Shown: positions 52,286 to 61,083 of the stretch, in pieces
Numbering within the stretch: position 1 is the first letter of the stretch
Layout of the letters: each line of letters starts with the position of its first letter
Assembly (NCBI GenBank): GCA_965220205.1
Contig: OZ244812.1
Coordinates: 2,542,001 to 2,606,000 of the forward strand
DNA from: G965220205 sp965220205
Lineage (GTDB): Bacteria; Chloroflexota; Dehalococcoidia; Lucifugimonadales; Australimonadaceae
Length of the DNA: 64,000 nucleotides
Reading direction: 5' to 3'
Position numbers and translations under genes: made by a program
Notes under the pieces: model-generated
Told to the model about the DNA's origin: nothing
What the model saw: only the letters and a program-made list of their open reading frames with translations
The model's database searches: none

Positions 52286-52700
52286 GGGCGAACGCGGACC
52301 TAGCCGCCTGTCGCCGCCATGACAACTGCCCGTTGCTCAATCGCCATCTCGTCCTCTACCCTATCCCAACGGCCGAATTCAGGCCTCCTCGCCGCCATCC
52401 TCCGGCCCCGCCTGAGAGGGCAAATGATACGAATTGATACAAAATGTTACAGAGAAAAAAAGGATGCAGCCCTCGCCCGCCGCCAGCTTTCCGGCCAGAC
52501 CCAGAGGAGAAATGTCCCCAAATGTCCCAAAATGTCTCACTTTCTCGCATCCCCCACTCGTAAATCCGTGCAATCTACGAGTGAACGCCCTGCGCCATTC
52601 CCGGTCCGTTCCTGCCCTTTCTCGTCCATTCCCGTCATTCCCATGGGCCAACACGAGACTTTATGGCGCAACTCCGTCACAACCCGTTCGCATTGAGCGG
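52286..52700 (+). pseudogene. decayed copy of the HTH cassette (leader plus start codon region)
   Basis: No intact gene is seen. From ATGACA (52319) to CCAGAGGAGAAATG (52501-52514) the stretch follows the leader of the HTH gene at 1195-1394, with TTGCTCAATC, CCATCTC, CTACCCT and TCCCAACG in the same order. The would-be gene starts ATGTCCCCAAATGTCCC at 52512 (MSPNVPK), matching ATGAGACCAAATGAGACC at 1392 in layout, but no helix-turn-helix follows. Repeat fragments (GTCATTCCCATGGGCC at ~52634; CCCGTTCGCATTGAG at ~52681) close the right side. Between 52052 and 52869 I see nothing else. Confidence 0.5.
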
Positions 52701-52778
52701 TCGAAGGGTTTGCCGAAGGGATTGAGTCGCAATATGCAAGGTTCGTGGCTTGTTCAGAGGTTCTCTGGCAAGACAGAA

Positions 52779-52849
52779 ACAGGCCCCGCACCAGAGTGCA
52801 GGGCCTGTACTTTCGGTGAAACGGTCGCCTGTCCCCGGATTGGGACAGG
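52779..52849. terminator. two terminators between liv operon and livJ-like gene
   Basis: ACAGGCCC (52779-52786) pairs with GGGCCTGT (52801-52808), followed by ACTTTC; CCTGTCCC (52828-52835) pairs with GGGACAGG (52842-52849). The second lies 20 bases from the end of the convergent binding protein gene. Together they end both converging transcripts. Confidence 0.65.
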
Positions 52850-52869
52850 CCGCGAGCGTTAGCTTGGCC

Positions 52870-54117
52870 TTATGGAGTCTCGAACCTGCCGGTGGACCGG
52901 ATTTCGCCGCCGGCTATCTCCCATATCTCGATGGTGCCGAACACGTCGCCGTGTTCGTCGAACTCGACATCGCCGCCCGCGCCGTTGTAGTTGATGTCCT
53001 CGCCATCGGCGATCAGCGCCAGGGCCCTGGCTATCTCGTCCCGGCCTGGGCCGACGACCTCGCCGGGGGCGTTGGCCACGTCCCGGATGGCGTCGCGGAT
53101 GGCTGCGGAGTCGGTGGTGCTGCCGGCCTTGGCGGCCGCCAGCGCGATCAGCACTGTGGCGTCGTAGTGCTCGGCCATAAACGGGTGCGACGGCTCAAAG
53201 CCGAACTCCTCGAGGTATGCGCTCTCGAAAGCGCCCTTTGCCGGGCTGTCCGCACTGCCCTGCACGGTGCCCAGGGAGCCATCGAGCGCCTCCCACGCAT
53301 CGATGCCGTCGATCCACTCGGAGCCCTTTGTGCCATCCGCAAACAGGAATGCGTCGGCGTACCCGCCTTCCATCGCCTCACGCACATAGACGCTGGCCTG
53401 ACCGGTGTAGCTGAGGACTGCGAGCACATCGGGGTCGCCCTCCGTGGCCTTCTCCAGTTCGGACACGTAGGTCGGCTGCACGTCCTCGTGCGGAGATCTG
53501 GCCGTTACGGTCCCGCCGAGGGCCGTAAAGCTCTCCTCGAACTGGTTGGCCAGTCCCTCGCCGTAGGCGTTGTTGAGGTACATGATGCCAACGCGCTCGT
53601 AGCCCTGTTCCTTCGCGAGACGGGCCAACACAACGCCTTGGGAGGCATCCGAGGGAGTAGTGCGGAAGAGGAAGTCGTCGTCTTCCAACACGGTGATGCT
53701 GGGCGCGGTGGACGCTCCGGAGACCATGAGGATCTGTTTGGGTATGGTGACTGCGTTGGCCACGGCGAGCGTAACCCCGCTGGAAAGCGCGCCCACGATG
53801 GCAACGACGTTCTCCACGTCTACCAGGGCGCGGGCGGCGTCCACGCCCTGCACCGGGTTCACCGCGGTGTCGCGGCTGACAATCAGCATCGGAGCGCCGT
53901 CCACCCCGCCGGCGCGGTTGACGTGGCTGGAGGCAAGCTCGACGGCGTTGCGGAGCGGTGGGCCGAACTCGGAGAGCGAGCCGGTGAAAGTGTTGAGGTT
54001 GCCAACAATCAGCGGGTCCTGCTCCTCATCCCGGCAGGACACGCTTGCGGCAACGGTCAGCGCCAGCACGACCGCCAGCGCCACGACTGCACGACCAGAG
54101 AGTCGATTCCTGAACAT
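52870..54117 (-). CDS. ABC importer substrate-binding lipoprotein (LivJ/LivK-like)
   Basis: A 415-residue type I periplasmic binding protein. The signal peptide ends at a lipobox-like ASVSC (Cys 28). The binding fold starts IVGNLNTFTGSLSEFGPPLR and continues with AIVGALSSGVTLAVA and VGIMYLNNAYGEGLA, the usual landmarks of the Leu/Ile/Val and amide-binding family. It faces the livG-livF-livH-livM operon tail to tail and is the likely binding partner. The ligand is unknown. Confidence 0.9.
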   Translation of the reverse strand: MFRNRLSGRAVVALAVVLALTVAASVSCRDEEQDPLIVGNLNTFTGSLSEFGPPLRNAVELASSHVNRAGGVDGAPMLIVSRDTAVNPVQGVDAARALVDVENVVAIVGALSSGVTLAVANAVTIPKQILMVSGASTAPSITVLEDDDFLFRTTPSDASQGVVLARLAKEQGYERVGIMYLNNAYGEGLANQFEESFTALGGTVTARSPHEDVQPTYVSELEKATEGDPDVLAVLSYTGQASVYVREAMEGGYADAFLFADGTKGSEWIDGIDAWEALDGSLGTVQGSADSPAKGAFESAYLEEFGFEPSHPFMAEHYDATVLIALAAAKAGSTTDSAAIRDAIRDVANAPGEVVGPGRDEIARALALIADGEDINYNGAGGDVEFDEHGDVFGTIEIWEIAGGEIRSTGRFETP

Positions 54118-54272
54118 GCTTTCCTCCCATGTCTACGACTCACCCAAGCTGCGTTCATCCGCTGACAGTATCCAGTATAGAGAATGCCGATGGGCGCCGC
54201 GCAGTCGATGCAGAAGTTGGGCGTGCCAGCGCCGGCGGGCCGGTTATGCGAGCGCGGAGGGCGCCGCGGAGT

Positions 54273-54704
54273 TCATGACGCCGCGATGATCTCTTCCATC
54301 GAAGGCTCCGGCATCCCCGCCTGCCACGTCGGGTCGCGCAGCTCGAGTCGGTTCCCGCTCGGGTCGTAGAAGTACAACTCCCTCCCGGTGAAGAAGCCGC
54401 GCCCCCGGTAGATGAGTTCGTCGACGTTCACGTTCTGCTCGCGGAAGACCTTGCACGCTCGCTCCAACGTCTCCGCGCTCACGGTGAACGAATGATGCAC
54501 GCGTGCCTCCGCCGTCTCCCGGGGCTCCTCGCGCTGGCACAGCAAGATGTTGTGGTCGCCCACGTTGAAGCAGGACATCCCTCCGCTCCCCAGCCTTCCC
54601 TTGTGCGTCAGGCCCAGCAGGTCGCCGTAGAACTTCTCGGACTCCTCCAGGTCGTTCACCGGGATCGACCAGTGCGTCACTCCCTCGATGGTCAGCAAAC
54701 TCAT
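54273..54704 (-). CDS. VOC-superfamily (glyoxalase-fold) protein
   Basis: A 143-residue glyoxalase/extradiol-dioxygenase-fold protein with two beta-alpha-beta-beta-beta units. Likely metal ligands are the His in VTHWSIPV (residue ~11), the His in VHHSFTV, and the Glu in GNRLELRDP. FYDPSGNRLEL is the usual end. It may be a ring-cleavage, isomerase or thiol-transfer enzyme. It is alone on the minus strand. Confidence 0.85.
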   Translation of the reverse strand: MSLLTIEGVTHWSIPVNDLEESEKFYGDLLGLTHKGRLGSGGMSCFNVGDHNILLCQREEPRETAEARVHHSFTVSAETLERACKVFREQNVNVDELIYRGRGFFTGRELYFYDPSGNRLELRDPTWQAGMPEPSMEEIIAAS

Positions 54705-55101
54705 GACGGTCTCCCTTCGTATGCGCCTCGGAACGCGCTTGACTCGCTCCCTAGGCTAGGCCGTTGCGTCTCGATAGGCAATCTCGGATTTGACACGCGG
54801 CCTTGCCTGTGTAGACTGGCGTTTGGCGCGTCCGAGAGGTCTCACTCGATGATTGAGCTGTCCAGCATAGACCGCCCGCCTCTGCGCGCGGGCATCGCCT
54901 ACCGGCCTGGCTAACACCGCCGGCTTGCCGACCACCACGTGGCTGGATCGCGGCGCTTCGTCCCATTCGCCTCCACTATAGTTTGACCGTCATCCCGCCC
55001 CCGGTGGTCTCCGGATACACCGCTCCGGTGTTTGCCGCGCGCGTGACTCGCCATAGCGCGGGCACGCCGAGAGCATGAGCCATCCAAACGGGAGGACTCG
55101 C
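54705..55101. other. intergenic region upstream of the aminotransferase operon
   Basis: No convincing gene. TTGACA (54790-54795) and TAGACT (54812-54817), spaced by 16 bases on the plus strand, could be a promoter about 285 bases before ATG 55102. A 21-codon frame from ATG 54849 ends at 54914; it could be a leader peptide but nothing else supports it. Confidence 0.35.
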
Positions 55102-56220
55102 ATGGCGTCGCAGGTGCAAGCAGTCTCGTCACTCTACGGTGGGTTCTGGAACTTCGAGCTCCAGGACTTCTGCTACATGACGAACCGGTACTTCCCTCCC
55201 GACGACCTCATCGGCGAGCTCGCCTCGAGCCTCCCCGAGCTCGTCAAGTCGTACCCCTCGACTAACTGGCGCCTATCGTCGCTCGTTGCCGCGCCCCTCG
55301 GCCTCACCCACGAGCAGGTCGTCGTTGGAAACGGCGCGGCGGAGATCATCAGCGTCCTCACCGGTCTGCGCGTCGAGCGCTTGGCCGTGCCTATCCCGAC
55401 GTTCGACGAGTACCCCAACCGCGCTGCCGTCCAGGGCAAGCCTGTCAGTCGTTACCCTACGGACGCTGAATTCGCCCTCGACGTCGACGGGTTCATCGCT
55501 CACGTGGCCGAGACTCACGCGAACGCGGTCGTCCTCATCCGGCCCAACAACCCGTCAGGGACGCTCATCCCCAAGAGCAGCGTTGTCGATATGCTCCAGG
55601 CCTTCCGCCGTCTCGACCTCGTCGTCATCGACGAGTCGTTCCTCTACTTCGCGTCGCCCGACTGGCCGCAGATGAGCGCGTTGGGCCTCATACACGAGTT
55701 CCCGAACCTGGTCATTGTCAACAGCATGTCGAAGGCCTACGGCGTGCCGGGGCTCCGGCTGGGCTACGCCGCCTCCGGCGACCCCGACCTCGTCGCCCGG
55801 CTCCGCGCCGAGCTCCCCATCTGGAGCGTGAACTCGCTTGCGCAGCTCTTCCTCGAACGAGTCCAGCGATACGAAGCCGAGTTCGCCGAGTCCTGTGTGC
55901 TCGTGACCCGTGCGACCCAAGCCCTCTATGAGGGACTGCGGACGGTCCCCTTCCTCCATCCGTATCCGACCTACGGCAACTACGTCCTCTGCCGCTCCTC
56001 GCCCGAACTCACCGGCGAGGAAGTTACCGCGCGCCTGTTCGACGAGCACCGCGTGCTCGTCAACGACTGCAGCCGAAAGCAGGGACTCGACCATCGGTTC
56101 TTCCGCATCGCCTCGCGGACAGCCGAAGAGAACGAGTGGCTGGTCGGCATTCTACGCACGATGGCCGGCGGCAAACTGCAAGCTCGCCGCTCGCCCGCGC
56201 CCAACGGCGCTAGGAGGTAG
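55102..56220 (+). CDS. PLP-dependent class I/II aminotransferase (HisC/CobD-like)
   Basis: A 372-residue fold-type I aminotransferase or decarboxylase. The PLP lysine is in NSMSKAYGVPGLRLGY, the phosphate/pyridine contacts in GNGAAEII, RPNNPSGT and VIDESFLYF. The HisC/CobD type acts on histidinol phosphate or on threonine phosphate. Here the neighbours are a LicC-like cytidylyltransferase (5 bp after) and a LicD-like gene, so a role in making a small amino- or phospho-compound for a surface glycan or lipid is more likely than histidine synthesis. GGGAGGACTCGC precedes ATG 55102. Confidence 0.88.
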   Translation: MASQVQAVSSLYGGFWNFELQDFCYMTNRYFPPDDLIGELASSLPELVKSYPSTNWRLSSLVAAPLGLTHEQVVVGNGAAEIISVLTGLRVERLAVPIPTFDEYPNRAAVQGKPVSRYPTDAEFALDVDGFIAHVAETHANAVVLIRPNNPSGTLIPKSSVVDMLQAFRRLDLVVIDESFLYFASPDWPQMSALGLIHEFPNLVIVNSMSKAYGVPGLRLGYAASGDPDLVARLRAELPIWSVNSLAQLFLERVQRYEAEFAESCVLVTRATQALYEGLRTVPFLHPYPTYGNYVLCRSSPELTGEEVTARLFDEHRVLVNDCSRKQGLDHRFFRIASRTAEENEWLVGILRTMAGGKLQARRSPAPNGARR

Positions 56221-56225
56221 ACGTT

Positions 56226-57023
56226 ATGCAGGCCGTGATCCTCGCAGCTGGACAAGGCACAAGACTCCGTCCATTCACCGACGAGTGCCCCAAACCCCTG
56301 GTGTGCGTCCAGGGCAAACCTATGCTGCACTACCAGCTTGAGGCCCTCGACGCAGCGGGCGTCCGGGAGTGCGTGACTGTCGTGGGTTGCTGCGCCGAGC
56401 TGATCCGCGAGTCCATCGGCGCCCGGTTTGGCAACGTCGCCATCTCCTACGTCGAGAACGAGATATACGACCGCACGAACAACATCTACTCGCTCTGGCT
56501 GGCGCGGCGCAGCATCGTCGACGACATCCTGTTGCTCGAGGGCGACCTCGTCTTCGAGCCAGGCCTCCTGCTCGACCTCCTCGACACGCCCTATGACAAC
56601 GTCGCCGTGGTCGACCGGTACGACCCCGCCATGAACGGGACGGTCATCCAAGCGGCTGGAGACCTGGCAACCGCCATGGTGCTCAAGGCGGACCAGCCCC
56701 CCGATTTCGACTACGGCTCGGCGCTCAAGACGGTCAACATCTACAAGCTCTCGGGTAGGGCGGTGCGCCGGCAGGTGATGCCATACCTCGACGAGTACAT
56801 CGCGCGAGGCCAGACTGGCTACTACTACGAGATCGCCTTCGCCCGCGCCATCGCCGACGGCTCGTTGCGCATGCACGTGCTCCATACGGGCCCACGGTGG
56901 TGGACGGAGATCGACAACGTCGACGAGCTGCGCCACGCCCAAACCATGACGCTGACGCCCACCTGGCGCCCGCGCTCCGGGCTGACAGCACAGCGTGGCC
57001 CAGTAGGGAGGATCGTGCGATGA
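56226..57023 (+). CDS. LicC-like nucleotidyltransferase
   Basis: A 265-residue NTP transferase. GQGTRLRPFTDECPKPLV (9-26) is the nucleotide-binding signature with Lys 23, and ENEIYDRTNNIYSLWLA (78-94) is typical of phosphocholine cytidylyltransferase LicC and of the phosphonate cytidylyltransferase PntC. LLLEGDLVFEP holds the metal-binding Asp. It probably makes a CMP-activated phospho- or phosphono-compound. It is the second of three tightly coupled genes; the next starts inside its stop codon. Confidence 0.85.
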   Translation: MQAVILAAGQGTRLRPFTDECPKPLVCVQGKPMLHYQLEALDAAGVRECVTVVGCCAELIRESIGARFGNVAISYVENEIYDRTNNIYSLWLARRSIVDDILLLEGDLVFEPGLLLDLLDTPYDNVAVVDRYDPAMNGTVIQAAGDLATAMVLKADQPPDFDYGSALKTVNIYKLSGRAVRRQVMPYLDEYIARGQTGYYYEIAFARAIADGSLRMHVLHTGPRWWTEIDNVDELRHAQTMTLTPTWRPRSGLTAQRGPVGRIVR

Positions 57024-57925
57024 CTGAGCGCGACGCCGCCGGAAGGGCGGAGATTGACCAGTTGATGAGGACCATCCCGCCCATGGACGTCACGGTGGGG
57101 GCGGAGCTCCTCCGTGAGGCCAAGGAGGTCTTTGACGAGCAAGGCGTAGTGTTCTTCCTGAGGCAGGGGACCTGCCTTGGAGCCGTCCGCGACGGTGCCT
57201 TCATTCCTTGGGACGACGATATCGACCTCGGCTCCATCTACGGGATGCACGGCCTAACCAAGCGGTCGGTCGCGTCGGTGGCCGATGCCTTCAGGGCTCG
57301 CGGGTTCCACGTCGAGGCGACAACGTACGGCGGCGAGTCGTGGTTCGGCATCGTGAAGCGCCACATACGGATCGACTGGATCTGCTACCGCGTTCGCAGG
57401 GGCCGCATCGTCCATTTCCCGAACGTGTCGATCCCGGTGGAGTTGTTCGCTCGCCTCCAAGAGGTCGACTTCGTTGGCGAGAGGTTTCTCGTACCCAGTC
57501 CGCCTGAAGAGTACCTTCGCTGCAAGTACGGACCGCACTGGGCGACCCCCAAGCGCATTGGTTACGAGAAGGACGTCGTCGACAACCTCCCGGCTGAGCA
57601 GCCGGCTTGGCCACAGCGCATCCAGCGGTTCCTCGCGGCCCGTCTCGCGGGAAGGACGGCCGTGCTTCGCGTCCTCGGGGAGAATGGCGAGCCGATTGCG
57701 GACGGCGAAGTCGCCGTGGCGGGCCTGGGCCGGAGCCGGACGGACGACAACGGCTGCGCGCGGTGCTACGTGCCTCGGGAGGACGTGTACGCATTGGTCG
57801 TGCGTGCGGGGGGACGGGAGGAGGTGCTCTACGAAGAGCAGCTTGCGCCCGGCCGGAGGTACGTGTACCGGCCCGACGCCGAGCGGCCGGCGGGGCGCAT
57901 CTTCGTGCTCGCGGAGGAGCGCTGA
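57020..57925 (+). CDS. LicD-family phosphotransferase with C-terminal beta-sandwich domain
   Basis: A 301-residue protein. The N-terminal ~200 residues are LicD-like: LRQGTCLGAVRDGAFIPWDD then DDID (motif near 48-69), which bind metal and CDP-/CMP-linked substrate; the family transfers phosphocholine and similar groups to glycans. Residues ~212-285 (AVLRVLGENGEPIADGEVAV and GCARCYVPREDVYALVVRAGG) resemble a carboxypeptidase-regulatory or transthyretin-like domain, an unusual fusion. ATG 57020 overlaps the previous stop (ATGA) and has AGTAGGGAGGATCG before it. Confidence 0.78.
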   Translation: MTERDAAGRAEIDQLMRTIPPMDVTVGAELLREAKEVFDEQGVVFFLRQGTCLGAVRDGAFIPWDDDIDLGSIYGMHGLTKRSVASVADAFRARGFHVEATTYGGESWFGIVKRHIRIDWICYRVRRGRIVHFPNVSIPVELFARLQEVDFVGERFLVPSPPEEYLRCKYGPHWATPKRIGYEKDVVDNLPAEQPAWPQRIQRFLAARLAGRTAVLRVLGENGEPIADGEVAVAGLGRSRTDDNGCARCYVPREDVYALVVRAGGREEVLYEEQLAPGRRYVYRPDAERPAGRIFVLAEER

Positions 57926-57955
57926 CGGCCGGAGCCCGGGCTCTTCGCCGCTGCG

Positions 57956-59083
57956 CTAACCCAGCACGAGGTCCCCGACCAGACTCCCGACCATGTATGT
58001 CAGACCGGCGGCCGCGCTGGCGAGGCCGGCCATGCGCGCAGCGCCCCAGACGACGCTCTTGTTTGACAGCAGCGCCAGCCCGCCGCCCACGGCGAGCAGC
58101 GCGCTGGCGCTGAGGATCGCGCTCAGCCACAACGCCAGTTCCCCGGCGCCCAAGAAATAGGGCGCTATCGGCACGAACGCCCCCAGTGCGAACGCAACGA
58201 ACGAGCTCCCGCTCGCTTTCCAAGGCGAGCCCAGCGATCCCGGGATGAGGCCCAGCTCCTCGCGGGCCAGCGTATCGAGCGCCACTTGCGGGTGGGCAAT
58301 CACCTGCGCCGCGATGCTCTTCGCCTCGTCGGGGGGCAGCCCCTTCGCCTGGTATAGCAACGCCAGCTCCTCCTCTTCCTCCTCGGGCCACTCATCGAGC
58401 TCTGTGCGCTCCATCTCGATCTGATGCTCGTACACGTCGCTCTGCGAGCGTATCGACACGTACTCGCCCGCCGCCATCGAGAAGGCCCCCGCCAGCAGAC
58501 CGGCGACGCCCGCCAGCAGTACGACGTCCGCGTTGCCGGTGCCGCCGGCGACCCCCATAACGAGCGCGAAGTTCGAGGTTAGGCCGTCGTTGACCCCAAG
58601 GACCGCCGCGCGCAGGCTTCCGCCGCCGGTGAAGTGCTTCGCCTCGCTCCGCGTGAACGACCACCGGCCCCGGTTGCCGGGCATCGTCCGCAGCGTCTCG
58701 CCGTGGCTCTGCTCCTCCCTCGCCATCGCGAGCGCCTCGGGGTCAGCAGCGTAGCGTCGCGTCTCCCTGTCCTCTCCTCTGAGCAGCATCGGCGCCACGC
58801 GTTGCGTGCCGAACATTCGCGACATCGGTTTCATCAGACGCACGCGGAGCGTTCGCTTGGGACGGAGCCCCACCGATGGGATCGCCATCTTGGCCGCCCA
58901 GCTCGCGGCGTGGCGCATCTCCGCGTCGGCGAGCTTGCGGAAGATGTCGGACCGCGCCGGGTCCTTCTCCACGGCGGCGAGGGCCTGGTACGTCGCCGCC
59001 GACTCGAGCTCTCCCCGCAGGTAGCGCTCGTACTTCTTCTGCTTCTGCCGGTCCTCGCGCTGCTCAGTGTCCATCGCGCCCAT
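57956..59083 (-). CDS. Er-VIT1-type iron/manganese transporter with ferritin-like domain
   Basis: A 375-residue protein: an N-terminal erythrin/ferritin-like domain (about residues 10-115; ESAATYQALAAVEKD and DAEMRHAASW supply Glu and His ligands) fused to a VIT1/CCC1 membrane domain. The latter begins SLRAAVLGVNDGLTSNFALV and includes AGAFSMAAGEYVSIRSQSD, with a metal-binding acidic stretch EEEEEELALLYQ. About five hydrophobic segments lie in the last 190 residues. Such fusions move Fe2+ or Mn2+ out of the cytoplasm. ATG 59083 or 59074 are both possible. Confidence 0.88.
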   Translation of the reverse strand: MGAMDTEQREDRQKQKKYERYLRGELESAATYQALAAVEKDPARSDIFRKLADAEMRHAASWAAKMAIPSVGLRPKRTLRVRLMKPMSRMFGTQRVAPMLLRGEDRETRRYAADPEALAMAREEQSHGETLRTMPGNRGRWSFTRSEAKHFTGGGSLRAAVLGVNDGLTSNFALVMGVAGGTGNADVVLLAGVAGLLAGAFSMAAGEYVSIRSQSDVYEHQIEMERTELDEWPEEEEEELALLYQAKGLPPDEAKSIAAQVIAHPQVALDTLAREELGLIPGSLGSPWKASGSSFVAFALGAFVPIAPYFLGAGELALWLSAILSASALLAVGGGLALLSNKSVVWGAARMAGLASAAAGLTYMVGSLVGDLVLG

Positions 59084-59161
59084 CCCGCTAGCGTTCGGCC
59101 TCAGTGTCCACGCCGATGATAGAGAGCGCCGCCAGCTATTCAAAGGCCCGTCCCGTCGGCT

Positions 59162-59190
59162 TTGCCGCCCAGGCGCGGACGCGGTAGAGT
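59162..59190 (+). promoter_or_regulatory. promoter of the SDR gene at 59229
   Basis: TTGCCG (59162-59167) and TAGAGT (59185-59190) are spaced by 17 bases, with a short leader to ATG 59229. Confidence 0.5.
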
Positions 59191-59228
59191 AAGGGTTCAC
59201 GACGGGGGCGCAACGCCCGGAGGTTGTC

Positions 59229-59996
59229 ATGAGGCTAGAGAACAAGATTGCCATCGTAACCGGCGCTGGACGGAACATCGGCGAGGAGGTCGCCCGCGCC
59301 TTCGCGCGGGAGGGCGCGAAGGTTGCCGTGGCCGACGTGCGCCTGGACGCCGCCGAGGCTGTCGCCGCCAGCATCAACGAAGCCAACGGCGACGCTGCGA
59401 TGGCTGTCGCCGCCGACGTTTCGAGCGAGGCGGACGTTCAGCGTATGGTCGAGCAGGTCGTCGCGCGGTTCGGGTCCATCGATATCCTGGTCAACAACGC
59501 CGCATTCACCGACCACACGCCCGTCCTCGAGCTCGAGGAGGCGGAGTGGGACTTGGTGCAGTCGGTCTCGCTCAAGAGCGTCTTCCTCTGCACCAAGCAC
59601 GTGGGCAAACGCATGGTGGAGCAGGGACGCGGAGGGCGCATCATTAACATGGCGTCGACGTCGGGCCATCGGGGCAGGGCGGACGCAACGGCCTATTCGG
59701 CTGCGAAGGCTGGCGTGCTCAACCTGACGCGCACGCTTGCCATCCAACTCTCCCCCTACGGCATCCGGGTCAACTCCATCACGCCCAACCGCATCGGGTC
59801 CCCCGTCGGGCAGGACGCGCTGCCGGCGGAGGGGCGGGCGGTGTCAAACCTCGTGGGCCGTCAGGGAATGCCGCCGGACATCGCGCAGGCCGCCGTCTTC
59901 CTCGCCTCCGACGAAGCCGACTTCATCACGGCCGCCGACATCCTCGTCGACGGTGGTTCGCTCGCCGGAGGGATGCCCTTCTCGACGCCGCGCTAG
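59229..59996 (+). CDS. short-chain dehydrogenase/reductase
   Basis: A 255-residue classical SDR. TGAGRNIG (11-18), LVNNAA (87-92), catalytic Ser 143 (NMASTSG), Tyr 156 and Lys 160 (YSAAK) are all present, unlike the two SDRs at 27845 and 28657. CGGAGGTTGTC precedes ATG 59229. Substrate unknown. Confidence 0.92.
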   Translation: MRLENKIAIVTGAGRNIGEEVARAFAREGAKVAVADVRLDAAEAVAASINEANGDAAMAVAADVSSEADVQRMVEQVVARFGSIDILVNNAAFTDHTPVLELEEAEWDLVQSVSLKSVFLCTKHVGKRMVEQGRGGRIINMASTSGHRGRADATAYSAAKAGVLNLTRTLAIQLSPYGIRVNSITPNRIGSPVGQDALPAEGRAVSNLVGRQGMPPDIAQAAVFLASDEADFITAADILVDGGSLAGGMPFSTPR

Positions 59997-60056
59997 GCGA
60001 GCGGAGTCAAGCATCCTTGCCGCAACGATGATGAGGGCCGACGCCGGCAGGCGGAC

Positions 60057-60605
60057 GTGATCGAAGTTCCCGACAACGAAGTTTGGACGCTTCGGTCGTC
60101 CCGGCTGACTCTCAGCCCCATGACACAGGACGATGCTGCTGAGCTGTTCAGTCTCTTGCGGGAACCTGCGCTCCATCGGTTCACCGGAAGCGCTCCGCCC
60201 GCTACTTGCGATGATCTTCGAGCAAAGATCCGTCTTTGGGAAAGACGCCGCTCGCCTATGCGGGATGAGGTGTGGCTGAATTGGACTCTACGGCTCAGGC
60301 CGAGTGGACTGGCGGCAGGCTACGTCCAGGCAACGGTTCACGAGGGATGGGCCGACCTGGCGTGGGTGATTGGAGTCCGCTTCCAGGGTCGAGGATACGC
60401 AACCGAAGCCAGCCGGTGCATGGCGGCCTGGATACTCGACTACTACAGGCTCACTGAGCTACGCGCCAGCATCCATCCCGGCCACATCGCCTCGCAACGA
60501 GTCGCAGCGCACGTCGGACTGCGGCCCAGCGGCGAGTTCACCGACGAAGACGAGGAGATATGGGCGGCTCGTTACGAGCCGCCCTTCCGCCTTGAGCCCT
60601 CGTAG
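60057..60605 (+). CDS. GNAT-family N-acetyltransferase
   Basis: A 182-residue acetyltransferase of the RimJ/RimL-like group. LRSSRLTLSPMTQDDAAELF is the usual start, and VRFQGRGYATEASRCMAAWI carries the acetyl-CoA loop. ASIHPGHIASQRVAAHVGLR is also characteristic. It begins at GTG 60057. Its 3' end overlaps the convergent gene by 34 bases. Substrate unknown. Confidence 0.85.
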   Translation: MIEVPDNEVWTLRSSRLTLSPMTQDDAAELFSLLREPALHRFTGSAPPATCDDLRAKIRLWERRRSPMRDEVWLNWTLRLRPSGLAAGYVQATVHEGWADLAWVIGVRFQGRGYATEASRCMAAWILDYYRLTELRASIHPGHIASQRVAAHVGLRPSGEFTDEDEEIWAARYEPPFRLEPS

Positions 60606-61024
60606 AGAGCGATGAACTCGTGCGCCGGGGTCCTGGCGATCGCCTGGCCGATAAGGTCGAGCGGCAGGTCGTCCAGGGTCTTGAACCGTATGCAGGACTT
60701 GCCCATATTCAGCTTCTTGCCGCTGGCTTGGTAGGCGTCGAGGAACCAGCGCTCCGTGTCGGCGTGGGCGTAGAGGTTGTTCAGGTACACCGCCATGTAC
60801 CGCTTCTGCGAGGCAATGGCCGCGAGCATCAGCGGGTGCTTGTTGTAGGTCTTCGGGTAGTCCTCCAGCGGGATCACGTAGCTGATCATCCCGAAGTCCA
60901 TCGTCTCGCAGTACCCGTCGGGCAGGCTGTTGAGAGCCGTCTGGCGCACTGCCCCTATCGCGTCCCGCCGCTCGGGCGGCAGCTCAGCGAGGTACTCGTC
61001 GACCGTTGGGGCGTCGCTTCGCAA
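60572..61024 (-). CDS. DUF1801 domain protein
   Basis: A 150-residue protein of the DUF1801 (YdhG-like) group, with TVDEYLAELPPERRDAIGAV, CETMDFGMISY and NMGKSCIRFKTLDDLPLDLI as landmarks. The family's role is not established. It starts at TTG 61024 with AAGGGA upstream. It overlaps the convergent acetyltransferase by 34 bases. Confidence 0.8.
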   Translation of the reverse strand: MRSDAPTVDEYLAELPPERRDAIGAVRQTALNSLPDGYCETMDFGMISYVIPLEDYPKTYNKHPLMLAAIASQKRYMAVYLNNLYAHADTERWFLDAYQASGKKLNMGKSCIRFKTLDDLPLDLIGQAIARTPAHEFIALYEGSRRKGGS

Positions 61025-61083
61025 GTCGTTCCCTTTGTTCTTCCGCCGGCGCCCCGATTGGACGTATCCGGCCCAGTGACGTG

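Noticed and set aside
54849..54914. 21-codon frame as a leader peptide or gene
   Set aside because: No homology, weak ribosome binding site, no attenuator seen.
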